Positions 1-25,200 of a stretch of DNA of 64,000 nt are shown piece by piece. The number at the start of each line of letters is the position of its first letter. Positions within the stretch are counted from its first letter, which is position 1. The DNA is from Scatophagus argus (taxonomy: Eukaryota > Chordata > Actinopteri > Scatophagidae): contig NC_058502.1 in assembly GCF_020382885.2 (NCBI RefSeq), positions 4,814,001 to 4,878,000 on the forward strand, given 5' to 3'. A program made the position numbers and the translations under genes. The notes beneath the pieces were generated by a model, which saw only the letters and a program-made list of their open reading frames with translations, had not been told where the DNA came from and did not search any database.

Positions 1-220
1 CAAACTTCTCGATCTCTTTATGCTCTACTGAGAATTTCACATTTTTTATTAATTGTCATACTATTCAAGATTTATGAATACACTATTCATCAAAATCTGT
101 CCAAAGTCACAAAGTCGGAAGTATGAGTTTATAGAGAGGAAGTGAAGGCGGCATAGTCTTGATTGACAGCTTGACGGCCGTTACAGCTAGCTGTGCTGCA
201 GTTGGGGAGCCAAATTTAAA

Positions 221-9543
<9,323 letters not shown>

Positions 9544-9680
9544 TGCATGATTGTCCATGTAAGTCCACACTTAACACAAGGCTTCCTGCACACGTCTACA
9601 AATGGACTTGGATGTATGAATGGACAGAAGGAATTTTTATTTTCCACATTTTTTGTTTTGACAAAAAACACTATTTTTAC

Positions 9681-9930
9681 AGGCATAAATAAACAGTGGT
9701 GAATTTCATTAATTTTTTGATTCTGAATGAGTAACAATTTAGGACAAATGTTAATATCCTTATGCTTTTTCTTTCACGACTGGGTCAAGCAAGGGTCTGA
9801 TTGTAATTTCTTTTGAATGTATGTTTCAGTTTAATTTTTTTTTCTTTGAAAAGTTTTGCTAGATATATCATCTGTTGTAATTTAGAGGAAGTTCTACTGT
9901 TGTAATCTTGTTTTGAAAACATTAAAAATG
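9681..9930 (+). terminator. ddx43 3' UTR with candidate polyadenylation signals
   Basis: AATAAA lies in CATAAATAAACAG around 9684-9692 and ATTAAA around 9919-9925. Either could end the ddx43 transcript, 140-380 bases after the stop codon. Confidence 0.5.
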
Positions 9931-10094
9931 CACAATTTTGACAGATTTTTTGTCTGTAAACCAGACACAGCAGTGCAGTATCATTCTGAATGTTTTGTCA
10001 TTTCTTGATCTGGACAGAAACATACTAAAGAGATTTTACACTCTGTGTATATTTCATTATTTTGGTAACTTTCATATTTACTGTGTGATACATC

Positions 10095-10285
10095 TGTTTT
10101 CTATACCACTTATCAGTCAGGGTTGTGGGGGGGCTGGAGCCAATCCCAGCTGACTACAGGCGAGAGGTGGGTTCACCCGGGACTGGTCACCAGTCAGTCG
10201 CAGGGCTGACTCACAAAGACACAACCACATGTGCATGTTTTTGGGACTGTGGGAGGAAGCTGAAGTAAACATGGGGAAAAAAATT
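10095..10285 (+). repeat. Teleost interspersed repeat fragment in the ddx43-cgas gap
   Basis: Phrases such as GGCTGGAGCCAATCCCAGCT, GTCACCAGTCAGTCGCAGGG and GCATGTTTTTGGGACTGTGG belong to a dispersed repeat very common in fish genomes. It lies between the convergent ends of ddx43 and cgas. Class (LINE or SINE) is not certain. The rest of 9544-10406 is ddx43 3' UTR and cgas downstream sequence. Confidence 0.6.
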
Positions 10286-10406
10286 TTTGGAAGGTGTCAA
10301 GTTAAATAGTTTACATGATTACACTGGATTTGGTTGCCCTAATTTTACTTCTGGAATGTTTAAAATGCTATGAGGAGCCAAACCGTTGATGTTTGTTGTG
10401 AAGTTG

Positions 10407-13224
10407 TCACTTGAAAATAGGAAAGCCCCTGTCGCTTTCCTCCCTGATGCAACGAGCCAGTTTTTTGCATTGTGTTTGTCCAGGACTGGAAAGCAGGTTC
10501 TGGTTTGGAACGAAGAAGTTGTTGAGTCTGCCATTTTCCAGATGGTCTATAAAATCCTTCAGGAGCAGCTGAAAACAGTGACTCAGAGTTGAGGCACTCC
10601 AATCGCTGTCTTTAGTTCTGGAGGCGCAGGCGTGTAAAACAGTCGTCTTGGCATGGTAGGAACAGAACTTGTCAAATGAAGAGTCCCTTTCCTTCAGCAG
10701 ATGGAGAAGGTGCTTCAGGAGCTTCAAACAGTCCTTCCTGTATGCAAATGAAAAGGACAATCATTATGATGATCATTATTTCCAAATATACAGTACTGGG
10801 GAAGGGAAATAAGCTTGATGTGTTTTTCATCGGCTGCACTAAGTTTCCTTGGCCAACCGCTGTGCCTACAATCCTAAACGTTGCCCGTTTCTTTGTGCTT
10901 CTTCAAAAGAGTTTGAACAGCACATGTCGAAACCCCAGTCTGCTTTGAAATCTTTATCTGGGATAGATCTTACTGATGCAGTAGAACTACCTTGTGTCTT
11001 GTTGCTGTGCTCAGTCTTGCCATGTTGTATGACCTGTGACATGAAACAGTCTTCCGCAACCTCACCTTGGTAGCAGAGTTTGGCTGATCCTCACCCAATT
11101 TAAGCCTCCTACACAGCTGTTTCTGATGCAGTTAATGACTGCGTTTCAGCCAATGTGAAATTGATGATTTTTAGCACCTATTTGGTATAATTGATCATGC
11201 AACTGACTATAATCGTACAAAATCCCTGGGTTTATGCAAGTGTACCTACAGGAATTGATGCTGGTTTGAAGGCAAAGGGTAGTAACACCAAATATTGATT
11301 TGGTTTAGATTTTTCTTTTGTTTGCTCGATAAATAAAGGAATTCTGATTCTGAAATTGATAAAAATAAAGAATTACTATTTATATTTTTGACAGCATTCT
11401 TAGATTACAACATTTTTTCCACACCTGCCTAAAACATCCGCACAGTACTGTACATACAGAAAGGTTTCTCTCATGGAAATTATTTGACTTTGATAGAAGG
11501 AAATCCATACAGTGTTGTACTGTCACTTTGAAATCTAACCTGCAGCAGCTTGCTCCATGCTTTTCGCAGCATGTCTTCTCTGATCCGTGATTCTTCAATA
11601 TGGCCTTCTCAACATGGGAGAATGAAATCCTCCAGTTATCTGTTATAGAAGACAAATTACTGAAACAACACAAAAGAGTGTTTACGTGACATGAAGACGT
11701 GAAACTGTTGCCGAACAGAGTAAATTTGGTTTACTCTGTTCCTCCTACTGATCTTAAAAAAATTAATTCAAGAAATACTGACATCTCTAATCTGTGACAG
11801 CTTACATGGTGTAGTTGTTTATACAGTACACGACCAACCCACCTACCAGAGTTCAGTTTTCAGATAATGTTAATTGATCACCTCTCTGGCAATTACAATT
11901 TTGATTCACTAGCTGAGAAAAGTTCAACTTACCTTTAGCAAGGACCCCGTCAACTTCCACTGTGCCCCTGCCTTCATATTTCGGGATGAGATAATATGGC
12001 TTTCGCTTGTATTCCTGCTTTACTTTGGTTCCCAGCCAGCTCTCTATTTTAAGGCCTTCCTTGGTGAAAACAGGCCAGCTTGATTTAACCACGAGACACA
12101 GAACAACATCCACTGAAATGGTGATTGATTGTAGTTCTGTGTTCAGGGTCACTGCAGGACAGCCTTTTTTCTTTCTTGTCACCTTCCATTCTGTTCCTGT
12201 ATTAGACATTTTCTTTCTTAAGATCTTTTTCATTGAACACTGACATATATTGGAGTCACAGTAAAAGCTTTACTCATGTCAAAATTGATTTAGTTGGATT
12301 GGTTGTCTGATTAAAATGGCTCATTTTGTCACTTACCTTTAAATCCTTTGACACACTTCACCACTTCTTCCCTGAACTCCGTGAGCATTTTACTGGCAGA
12401 TAAAACATTGTTCTCTTCAAATTTCTTCAGAGGGCTGCCACCACGTTTTAATGCCACACTGTAAAAAGCTCCATCGTCTCCAAATGGCTCGATAGTCACT
12501 CGGTTAACAGGCATGGGCAGCATGAAATCAAATTCATCTGGACTGGAGATCTGTTCACACACACACACACACAGTAATACACCACAAATTATACAATAAC
12601 ATGAATATAACATGAGTATTATATGAAATCAGAGTGTTAGGCTTTCCTCAGAAAATGATGGCACCCCGTACTTAAACTTAAGTACCTTACCTTGAGATTT
12701 TCATAGTAACTTCCAGTAGGTAGTGGCTCTTCTACTTCTTTAAAGCATTCAGAGTTTTTCTTCAAATGCATGGTTATATTTTTTACTAGTTCATTAACGA
12801 CTTTTGCAGCATCTGCTCTGTCGTTCCTCTTAATCTTCAGTTCTTCCAGAGTTTTACGGAGGAGAGTGTTCAGTGCAGCATTATCTTCACACTTTTGTGG
12901 TTGCGCCATCTTTGTCTTGTCTGTGAATTCTTCTACCGATTTGGTCTTGTCAGTACATTTTGTTGCTTTTGTGGCCTCTGCTTCCATGGTGCTTTTTGGC
13001 ATCTCTAGCTGCGTCTTTTTTGTTTCCTCCACAAATTTTTGGGGTGATTTGACCTTTACAGCAGGCTGCTTCTCGGTTGTCTCTGGTGATTTTGCCTTTC
13101 CACCACATCTTTTTGCATTTTTGGCCTTTAGATTGTCCTTTGGTGTCTCGGCAGCTCTAGTTGTACTCGTGGTACACTTAGTGTCCTGACTATTTTTCGA
13201 GCGTGGTCTTCCTCTGCCAGTCAT
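10407..13224 (-). CDS. cgas: cGAS, cyclic GMP-AMP synthase, 5 exons, complete
   Basis: Cytosolic double-stranded DNA sensor that makes 2'3'-cGAMP for STING. Exons in transcript order: 13224-12691, 12550-12337, 12196-11933, 11639-11540, 10737-10407. Phases join to 480 codons plus TGA (human 522). The N-terminus, about residues 1-140, is Lys-rich and low-complexity, as in other cGAS. The nucleotidyltransferase core has the GS loop in TGSYYE (170-175), E184 and D186 in DEFD, and a third Asp at 279 in TISVDVV. A zinc thumb is present: H355, C361, C362, C369. All residues needed for catalysis and the thumb are intact. The exon 3 acceptor (just above 12196) has a weak pyrimidine tract. Using the more upstream AG would run into an in-frame stop, which supports the choice made. 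Human neighbours DDX43 and EEF1A1 flank it here too; MTO1 is absent. Confidence 0.95.
12556..12573. repeat. CA/TG microsatellite at the cgas exon 2 acceptor
   Basis: Nine CA units on the + strand, read as UG repeats in the cgas transcript, end a few bases before the AG that opens exon 2 at 12550. Confidence 0.9.
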
Positions 13225-14461
13225 GATGATGCAATGAGAAGAAAGGAAGTTCTCTGCCAGTGTTATACTCGCCTTGGCTCCAGCATTGTATGAGGACCTG
13301 CCCCTTAAAGGTGCAGTAGGCGATTCTGGATAGCAATTGAGTTTTGGTTGTCAAATACTGCCACATTGTGTTAACCACAAGCATTGGCATTTAACAACCT
13401 GGGAATGAGACTCAAAACTTAACCATATTTCTCCCAAATCATCCCCTACACAACTACTTTTCAATCTGCTCTTAAGCTGTTTGAAATTTTGAGGTGAACT
13501 GATAAATATAGACATTTTTTTGTCCCATCAGTGGGTGAAAAAGGGTTTTATGGTAAATACGTGTTTATGTGATCGTCTCACAATGTTTGAAAATCATTGA
13601 CGAGTTCTATTTTATTCCTATACCAATAGCGACATCTTGTGGACAAAAGGGTGTAAGGAAGATCGACTTTTTGTCAGGTTTGTCTATAGGATAGGAAATT
13701 AAGAGACGTGTTGCCGTATCGCTTCTTTGCAGCACACTCAAAAAAAATCAGTCCAACACTTTGGTTGAAACACATTTAATGTTGCAAAGAGGCTCATGCC
13801 ATCTTACAGTAAGGTGCAGTAGCTTATGCCAATTTAAGCTTCGTCAGTGCAAGTGCAAAGTCAGCAAAACGCCAATCAAAGTGCCATAAGAATTAACTGG
13901 TGGCCTACTCCGAGTCCCTCTGCAAAGAGACTTTGGATCATTTGTTTTAACTGCTTTTTAAAGCTTAAACACAACAAATCACTAAGTTCTACTAATCAAC
14001 TACTCAGAAGAACATATTTTAACTCCTGCCATAGGCTCCTACAGAGCACTATGTAGTTGCAAACAAACACTAAAAGCAAGACAACATGTACCATGTAAAG
14101 TGACCTGTAGTACCTGCACTCCAGAGAGCTAGAGAGGTGATACATTTCATTACCTCTGCTTGTTTAATGTCTCAATATCAACATTACACAATGGTATTCC
14201 CATGTCGACAGTGCACATTTAAAACTACCTGTTTGATATTACATTGTACGTAATGGTGATCTAACCACTGAAATGGAGTCAGGAGTGCCGCCTCAAGGAC
14301 TTAAGATCTAAATGTTGTTCTTTCCTTCGAATGCTTTTGCGATGCATTGTGATGATTAACCAGTCTTTGATTATTAAGTTGTAGTAGCCAATTGTAGGAT
14401 GAAGTTGGATGACTGATGTCCTGCCCTGGGAGACCTTGGGGTCGGCAGAGTAGCACAACAT
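13225..14461 (-). other. Gap holding the cgas promoter region and the eef1a1 3' UTR
   Basis: No coding exon seen. The eef1a1 stop is at 14462-14464. On the minus strand ATTAAA at 13775-13780 and AATAAA at 13611-13616 are candidate polyadenylation signals. The cgas start lies at 13224, so its promoter must overlap or follow the eef1a1 transcript end. MTO1, which sits between these genes in human, is not visible. Confidence 0.6.
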
Positions 14462-17660
<3,199 letters not shown>

Positions 17661-18976
17661 TCACGAAAGAATCTGTCTGCTTAAACCAGCATTTAATTAC
17701 GGTTAGTAGGGTATACAGATGATCCGCTGGGTGGAAAACAGAAACCTTTCTAGGCTTTGTGCGAGCAGCAAAATATTCTTTGAGGGTGGGAAAAACAAAT
17801 GAAGCTGAAGAATTTGGTGATTGAACACTGTCAGATTGAATGGGCTTCATAAGATCACACAACAAATGTACTGCCGCACTATCAGAGTCCTAATGCCTCC
17901 CCAAGCGACTGGCATGGACAGAATGTGAATGGCTGTACAGAGCCTTTAAAGGAGCTGCTTGTATTTGTTCTGGATATGTTTATGAGATGATACTGACAAT
18001 GACAGTTCCTGACTGGCATTAGAAGTTTTCTCCTATGCGGTGTTTCTCAGAAGATTAGAAATCGGATCAGTGGCCACTGCGCCAAGCACAAAACCCTCTG
18101 CCCCTCCTGCTCTCTGTTCCTCCCTCCCTCCATCCATCCACACCCCTGCTCTCCTCTTTCACATCCAGCCAGCTCTCCTGTCCTCACCGACATATCAAAA
18201 CAACAATGCTCAGATATTTCACAGCACCGTCCTCTTTTCACTGTTGCAGACTTACTACTACAGCTTTACTACAAGCCAGAATCCACCATTTTGTCAGGTC
18301 CAATCCACTCATGGTGTAGCAGCCATTTCTCAGACACTGCAGTGCACTGCACACAGGTTAATGCAGAGGAGAGTACACTGTTTGTTTCCTCTGCAGTACT
18401 GTGTTTATGGTTACAACCTTCAACATAACAATCTGTACATGCACTGCAAATTGTGTGCAAGTTAGTGGGGATTAATTTGATCTGGATAGTCTGCACCAGT
18501 TAGAAAAGCCCAATAGCTTTAATCCAACTGTAACATGAATCCCCACTTGATCCTGGCCAGACTTTGTCAGGTGAACTCCAGAGCAGACAACCATTTTTAC
18601 ATGCGCGTATTTATCTCATCCCTCATACATATAACATCACGACAGCTGCCGCAGCGCGCCTTGAAGTACAAAAAGATGATGAAACACGGAGCAGTGAGTA
18701 AAGAAAAAAGACAGCGCGGGTACTGCGATAAATGTAATGTTAGAAGGGTTTAACGGAAATGTCAGTCCTCCGCCATGTTCTATCATCTGCCCGCTTACTG
18801 ACACCGGGATGCGTATTAGCAACCAGCCGCCTGCCCTCTTTTCTGCATCACAACAGTATTCCCAAAATGCTGCCCGGAGACTGAGCCTCGCAAGGAAACG
18901 TGCATTCATTTTTTTCCCTGACAGCATCCAAAAAGAAACCCACCATCGATGAATAGTGTCATGTACTGTGTCGTAC

Positions 18977-19017
18977 CTGAGAGCTTGCCGGTGTCAGGTT
19001 AGGCGCAAGACCGAAGT
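18977..19017 (-). promoter_or_regulatory. eef1a1 5' noncoding exon and transcription start area
   Basis: On the minus strand a pyrimidine-rich stretch (CTCTCCACTTC, about 19013-19023) leads into a short exon ending CTCTCAG, with donor GTACGA at 18976-18971. This would splice to the acceptor at 17655. A short first noncoding exon and a pyrimidine-rich start (TOP-like) are typical of vertebrate EEF1A genes. The exact start base is inferred. Confidence 0.6.
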
Positions 19018-19035
19018 GGAGAGACACTGATCCGG

Positions 19036-19040
19036 TTATA
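19036..19040 (-). promoter_or_regulatory. Candidate TATA box of eef1a1
   Basis: TATAA on the minus strand (within GCGCTATAACC), about 20-30 bases upstream of the pyrimidine-rich start region. The spacing fits a TATA-driven housekeeping promoter, as known for EEF1A genes. Confidence 0.55.
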
Positions 19041-19059
19041 GCGCACAGGACAGGAGGGG

Positions 19060-20984
19060 TAGTTGCGTAATTGCGCGCACCCGCTGCTGCACAGCATCGC
19101 TGAGAGGGAGCAGGAGAAGTTACCGTGAACGGGTTTATCGTAGGACAGAGCTACCAGCGAAGCATCCATTATCGGACACAGTCCCGTTCACAGAAGTATC
19201 GGAGCAATAAAATCACACTGTAAGCTGCAGAACTAGATCATGTGACGGCAGTGGGTCACAGAGAGCTGCTTAGAGGTTTCTGTGTATTTAAGTTCTGGTC
19301 GCATCTGTTTCAGAGGTGGTGTTGGTGTTGGTGTTGCAGCGTCCGTCACGCGCAGCTCACCTTTCCAGACGCGCCCTAGTTGGATTAACATTAACCCCGA
19401 TGCCCACAGCTCGTCTCCAGTGCGCCTGTCTGCATGCCTGTCTGCCAATTAACACAAAACGGGCGGCTGCGGGACTGCGGGACGGTGAGCGACCTGCCAG
19501 TAAACATACAGCAGCCTAAAGGCCGTTTCTAATCCAGTGATACATTTTTTTATGAAAATGGGCCACTGTAAACCTTTATAGCAAAGGTGAAGTGTGTCCA
19601 GACGTTATCATCTTAGAAGTTTTTCTAAAACAGATCATGTCATATTTCCCCTCCAGTAGCAGCCCATATAGATTTTTGCTTACCTATATTAGGTCACTGA
19701 TGGGTCGGTGTCTCCCTAACATAACTATGAGATTCTGCATTTAAAGGTAATAAGAAGGATTGAAGAGGCTTTAATCAGCAACTCCAAGAATTGGAAGTTC
19801 AGTAATGCAAAGTACAATTTTCCTGTGGTTGGTCGAAAGCTGTGGCAGAGACTAAAATAATAACCCAACACAATGCCTGATCTGAACACAGATGTTTATG
19901 ATTAAGTATTTACATTACATGACAACTGATTTAAGACATATTTCTGGAATGTTTCCAGACTGAAAGTTTACAATAATTACCCTCTCAGCACAGTCCCTTT
20001 TACTCTCTTTATAGACACTAATGATTAAATGATAAAAACAGCAACGAAATGAATCTTTTCTGGAGAGAATGAGGCTACAGTCCTGAATTGTCTGACCTCG
20101 TTTAAGATAAAGTAATAAGGCACAAGTGCATTCCAACTTCATTTGAGATGATGCTACTTCTGCTAAGAAAATGCCATCAGTCACCAGACAGGTGACTACT
20201 GCATAAAGTTGTTAACTGTGATATCTGAAATAATTTTAAAATGGGATCTAATTCAGATGATACTTAAAAATTGAGAACAAATGGCTCAATGTAACAGATC
20301 AAACAAACTGTAAAAAGTAAACAAAAGTCCTTTTCAACCCTTAGAAAATACCTGAGAACACACCAAGTGCAAATGTGTGCACCAGGAGCCCGTCTGAAGC
20401 ACTTTTCCCTTTGCATTCATCAGAAAGGTGCCAAAACCTTAGCATCTTCTTAGTGTTACAGACTGAAAATACCAGGGCCCGTGCACATTCATTGGTTACA
20501 TGCTCTTACCTAAGATAAAACATGTTCCTGGTGGACATAACCTGAAAAGACAATACATACTGCTTTGCACATAAAATCCCTTAACCGCACCATAGGACAA
20601 GTTACTTCAAAAAGGTCTATTTGGAATTGCACAAAAGACAAAGAGCTTTAAAATCATTTTAAACAGGTTTCACTGTAAGGCATTTCCCCCCATAAAAACA
20701 ACAGTGTGCAGTCACAACATTGTCTCAAAAAAGGCTCATCACATGTGCATATAGTTTTTAGCCAACCCTTAAAAACGACACTTACCTTCACTCACTAAAT
20801 GCAAAGTAGCACATTTGGTTACCCCAAATCTTACAGGCACAAATGAAAGAAAACATCCTTCTTTATGATGTAGAATTTTTACTATGCCAATTAAACTAAA
20901 GAGGATTTACTGTGGCATTTAAGGGTAAATAAAACTGAAAGCAGAAGTGCTCTGGAGACAGAAATGCCAACTGAACCTATTAAG
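19060..20984. other. Intergenic gap upstream of eef1a1, no gene seen
   Basis: The part near 19060-19500 is more GC-rich and contains CpGs, fitting upstream promoter sequence. The rest is AT-rich. Short open frames here lack splice sites or similarity I recognise. The slc17a5 3' UTR may reach into the upper part. Confidence 0.5.
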
Positions 20985-21751
20985 TTAAAGAGGAATTCTG
21001 GCCTTTTTAAACCTGGGCTCTATATTCACACACTTTGGTGTGTAAATTATTCGTACTTGCCAAAAGTTTTGAAATTGGTCCAGTGGATCACCTCAGCTAG
21101 CAGTCGTGGCACAGCTGCAATAGCTGCAACATGATAATTTAGGGCAACTCTGACTGCCGAAGTTGCATCCATTAAATTGGATTTCTGCCACTCACAGGAT
21201 GAGACTGTGACTCTGAGTGTCTGACAACATTAAACAAAGAATCCCTACAGAGTGAGACCTTTTTGTTAAGCAGTAAAATCCATTTTTATTTAACCAGAGG
21301 CACAAGTCTTGCTCGAGGAGAAGTCCTGCTCTGGAATCTCATGGGAGGTGTGTTGTTGCCTCATTTGGTTCCCTGAAATCAGCTAAATATACAGCCACAA
21401 CTTTGGAAATAAATTTTTGCTGGTAGTTTTACTCTTTCCAGCTTCACTGTCATCTTCCTGCAACAACTCACCTCTCGCAATGCTGTGAGTGAGACTTCTA
21501 CTTCTGGTTTGGGCTCCTTCCCGTGATGTTGTCAGAAACTTGGAGTAACCATCTCATCCTCTGAGTAGCAGAAAAAGCCCTTTTACTGGAGGTAACTTTG
21601 ACTGTCAGAGCTGCCCCAGGGGATTACATTGCAGAGCACAAGGCTCAACGATCTAATGGACCAATTCCAACTTTTGGTAAGTATGAATTATGTACACAGT
21701 AAAATATATAAATATTGGGGCCAGTTGTAAAAATATTGAAATTACCTTTAA
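20985..21751. mobile_element. Foldback MITE-like element with TTAA ends
   Basis: TTAA at 20985-20988 and 21748-21751 bound about 767 bases whose ends are imperfect inverted repeats. The left arm has CTTGCCAAAAGTTTTGAAATT then GGTCC (about 21058-21085). The right arm, reverse-complemented, has CTTACCAAAAGTTGGAATT then GGTCC (about 21656-21685). There is no transposase frame. TTAA termini suggest a piggyBac-type nonautonomous element, which is inference. It lies just past slc17a5 and contains a minus-strand AATAAA at 21285-21290. Confidence 0.65.
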
Positions 21752-22262
21752 ATGTCTAACCAATCACATGTCCAGGCTGTTAAATTTCAACAAAAGTCTT
21801 TCATAGCTTATTTACAATGGTTTTCATAACATTTGGCAATCAACAAGGCTTAAATAGCCTATAGCTATTTTTCTAACTTAGTCTTGTTGACCTTTCAGCT
21901 TTAAATCAAACATAGTAACATGTAACTACCTGCCTAACTATCGGAGTTCCCTTTTTCAACTGTGACAAGCAAACACTACTCATAATTCTTTCCTAAATGA
22001 CTATTTTTGCCTCCAAGAAATATTCACCTCACCTCACTGAAACTGCAATTGCCTCTGGTCTATGGCATGAGTGTTGGGTTATCTGTGAACAGACTTCTGG
22101 GTCCTCATGGTCACAGTAAAGAATATCCTTGAGGGTAATATGGCCGTTACTCGCTGTTAGTTAGCTGTGCGAACTAACAGCTGACTAGCAGTCATAAGTG
22201 AGACTTGTCCATTTGATAATTCAGATTTGTCAGCTGGATGAGTCTAGTACTTGTATTCTGCC

Positions 22263-25200
22263 TCAATCTCCATGAGAGTAAGATGCTTGGACAGCCCAGG
22301 GCTGCACCGTTCCTCGACCAAACACAGTGTAGAAGGTCGCTCCAAACAGGTTGATGGCGGCAGCGATGTAGAAAACAGTCTGCCATTCTTCTATGGTGTT
22401 CTAGAGGAACAGGCAGCACATTATAATTGTTAGTTAATTATGTGTGGCAAGAACTAACAACAATCCAGCAAATGAAATACTTCATAATTTACTGCTACAG
22501 GAGGAACTCTGCACTTTTCAACTATCCTCTTCACAGACAATTAAACAAACAACAAGGTTAATGTGTTGGCTGTCATCAAGCCAGAGAGAAAAACTCTGGG
22601 TTTGACTATGCTGCTTTTCTCAAAAGTCTACGGATGCCCCCTGGTGGCTACATGTGTATATGTTAATCCTGTTCTGACTAAACCAATTAGACAGGAAATG
22701 GAGCATCACATCAAAGTAAGGATACCATCTGTTTAGCCAGGAACACTTGAGGTCAGGGCACACACAGTGACCTCTGTTAGTCTGTAAGCAGCAGTATGCT
22801 ACATACCAAAATCAGTCACAAAGTCACATCACTGCAGCTCACGTGAAACCAGGCAATGTGCTTAGTAACTGTTATAATAAAATACAATAAAACATAAAAC
22901 CTAGACTCGAGTCACGACCTTTGAAACACAAACAGCTCTGTTAAATTTTAAAGGAGTCAAACCCACTCTGCTGACTGCTTAATGAGGTTTGATTGTTTCT
23001 TACGTGTTTGGTGAGCTCTCTTGCTATGACTGGTCCCACCATACCAGGAATGGTGGCGAAGGTGTTGGTGATTCCTAGGAGAATACCTGCATACCTGCAA
23101 ACACAAGCATAATGACTGCTAAACACTAAACCCACTGCAGTTTCCACAGCTACACCACAGTTTTTAGAGCCATCTCAAGTACAGCCCAACCAGAGTTTTG
23201 AGGCCAGTGAAGACAATGATAATAGGTAGTAAAGGACGATATGGACACATTTTTTAATGATCCCTCAAACATAGAAATATGTAATGGAGGCAGGATTTGT
23301 ACAGTTTAGCCATAAACTTCGCTGTCCAAAATGACATCAGCAAAATTAAATTATCCCAAGCCTCTTCTTATGCATTATGTTCTGTTAAACAAAATAATTT
23401 CAGGGTATATCAAACAACACAATGGGCCAATATCAGTCGATAAAACGAGCCAACCAATATATCAGTCAGGCTCTATTCCTAATACTTCTTCTTACCTGCA
23501 GAAAAGCTATTCTAGGGAGTTTGGACGTTCATGCAAGAAGATCATTATCATGGAATAAGAAACGTTATTTGGTTTTGTTATGAACTTTTAAGTTTGCTTT
23601 TCATGAGCAGGTAGTCACTATTATATTTACAGTAAATGTTATTTCAGTGATAGAATTTGATAATTCTTACGAAGGAGCGATGTCAAGGTGGTTGATGTTG
23701 AAGCCAGAGGCCGAGACTCCGCCCAGAGAGGAGGAGACGGTGAGGAAGGCCACAGCCAAAATGTAGTTACAGCCTGTGTAGCCTGCTGCCACCAGGAACA
23801 CCGCCGGCCCAATCATGCCTGCAGAAACAACACAATAAAGATGAAAACATCCTCAGATGGATGTGCACAGTCAAGGACCTGTGTGGGACGTTGCCGTTCC
23901 TTACCAATAACAGTGAAGGCCTTCCTGACGTTGACGGTGGGGTACTGGCAGGTTTCCCGCAGGTAATCAGCAAACTGGCCACTCAGCACAGCCATCACAG
24001 CGCAGCCCAAGTAAGGAAGAGCCGACAGCATCCCGTTCTGTTGTGGACAGAAGGAGCCAATAACACACTGAGAAATTATTTTTGACACTGATCATATACC
24101 GCCAGCCAATATAAGGCCCAGTTCGTTACAAATGGTGATTTAAGTTGTAAATCAATGCTAATCATATGACAATCTCACCTGCTGTATGCTAAATCCCAGT
24201 ATGTCATTCATGTAGGTTGGCAGCAGGGTGAGGAGGGTGTAGAAGGTCCAGTTGTAGGAGAAGTGGGCCACAACAATGGCCCACAACGGTATGGATGTCA
24301 GTATGGCTTGCCAGGGGATATCACGTGCAGATGTGGACAGCTGGTACACACAGGAAGTGGAAAATAGGGAATAAACTGATTAGGAAGTTCTAATGCTCAC
24401 TGTGCAACTAAGAAGAGAAGTGAAAGCTAGTTTTACTTCTGTGTTCAATGGGATTAATCTGTATTGAATATAAACAAAAATATCTACTGTTGTCCCAACA
24501 GAATATGTTCTACCTTCATTCCCTCTGAAAGACTGGCAGCAGGCCATACAGGATGTTTCATCCTCTGTGTATGCTGCTGGTTTTATTACTTGTGTTAGCT
24601 TTTCCTCCCCCTGCTGGCCAGAAAAAAATCCTCCTTTCCTACTTGATGCTGTGTTTTTGGTTGTTTTCTGATTTAAAACCCAACATATAATTTATTAGAA
24701 TGTATCACACTGAGTCTCAGTGTAAAAATCCAATTGTACACAAACGACTATCACATACACTTTTTCAAGGACTTTAACAGAGAAGTCATCCATGCTGCTA
24801 GTGCTTCAGGGTTTCTACAGATTGTACTGTAATACTGTGATGTACTGTGATTGTAATCAGAGGGAGAACAGGGAAACCAGGGGTCAATTGCCAGTAGATG
24901 AACCCTGGTAATTAGTGTTCAGCATCACTGTGAACATGTACAGTATGCAGGTCAGCCTTGCCTCTGAATGTCAAAATAAACTGCAGAGTAACAGTGAGTG
25001 TTGTGACCTAACAGCTGAGTCAGACAGATAAGAGAATAAAACACCACAACACTGAGATTATGCAACACTTGTATCTGATAAATGCACTGGACCGGAAAGG
25101 TTAAGCCACAATTTATCAGTCCATCAAACTAACGTTTTATCCACATTTCAGATAATGATCCTGGGATGTTGCAAGTTTTAGCATAAAGAAACTGTACTAA

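Noticed and set aside
12770-13189. Long plus-strand open frame opposite cgas exon 1
   Set aside because: It is the antisense shadow of the Lys-rich cGAS N-terminus, with no splice sites or similarity of its own.
19316-19519. Plus-strand frame in GC-rich DNA upstream of eef1a1
   Set aside because: No splice sites or recognisable product; more likely CpG-rich promoter flank.
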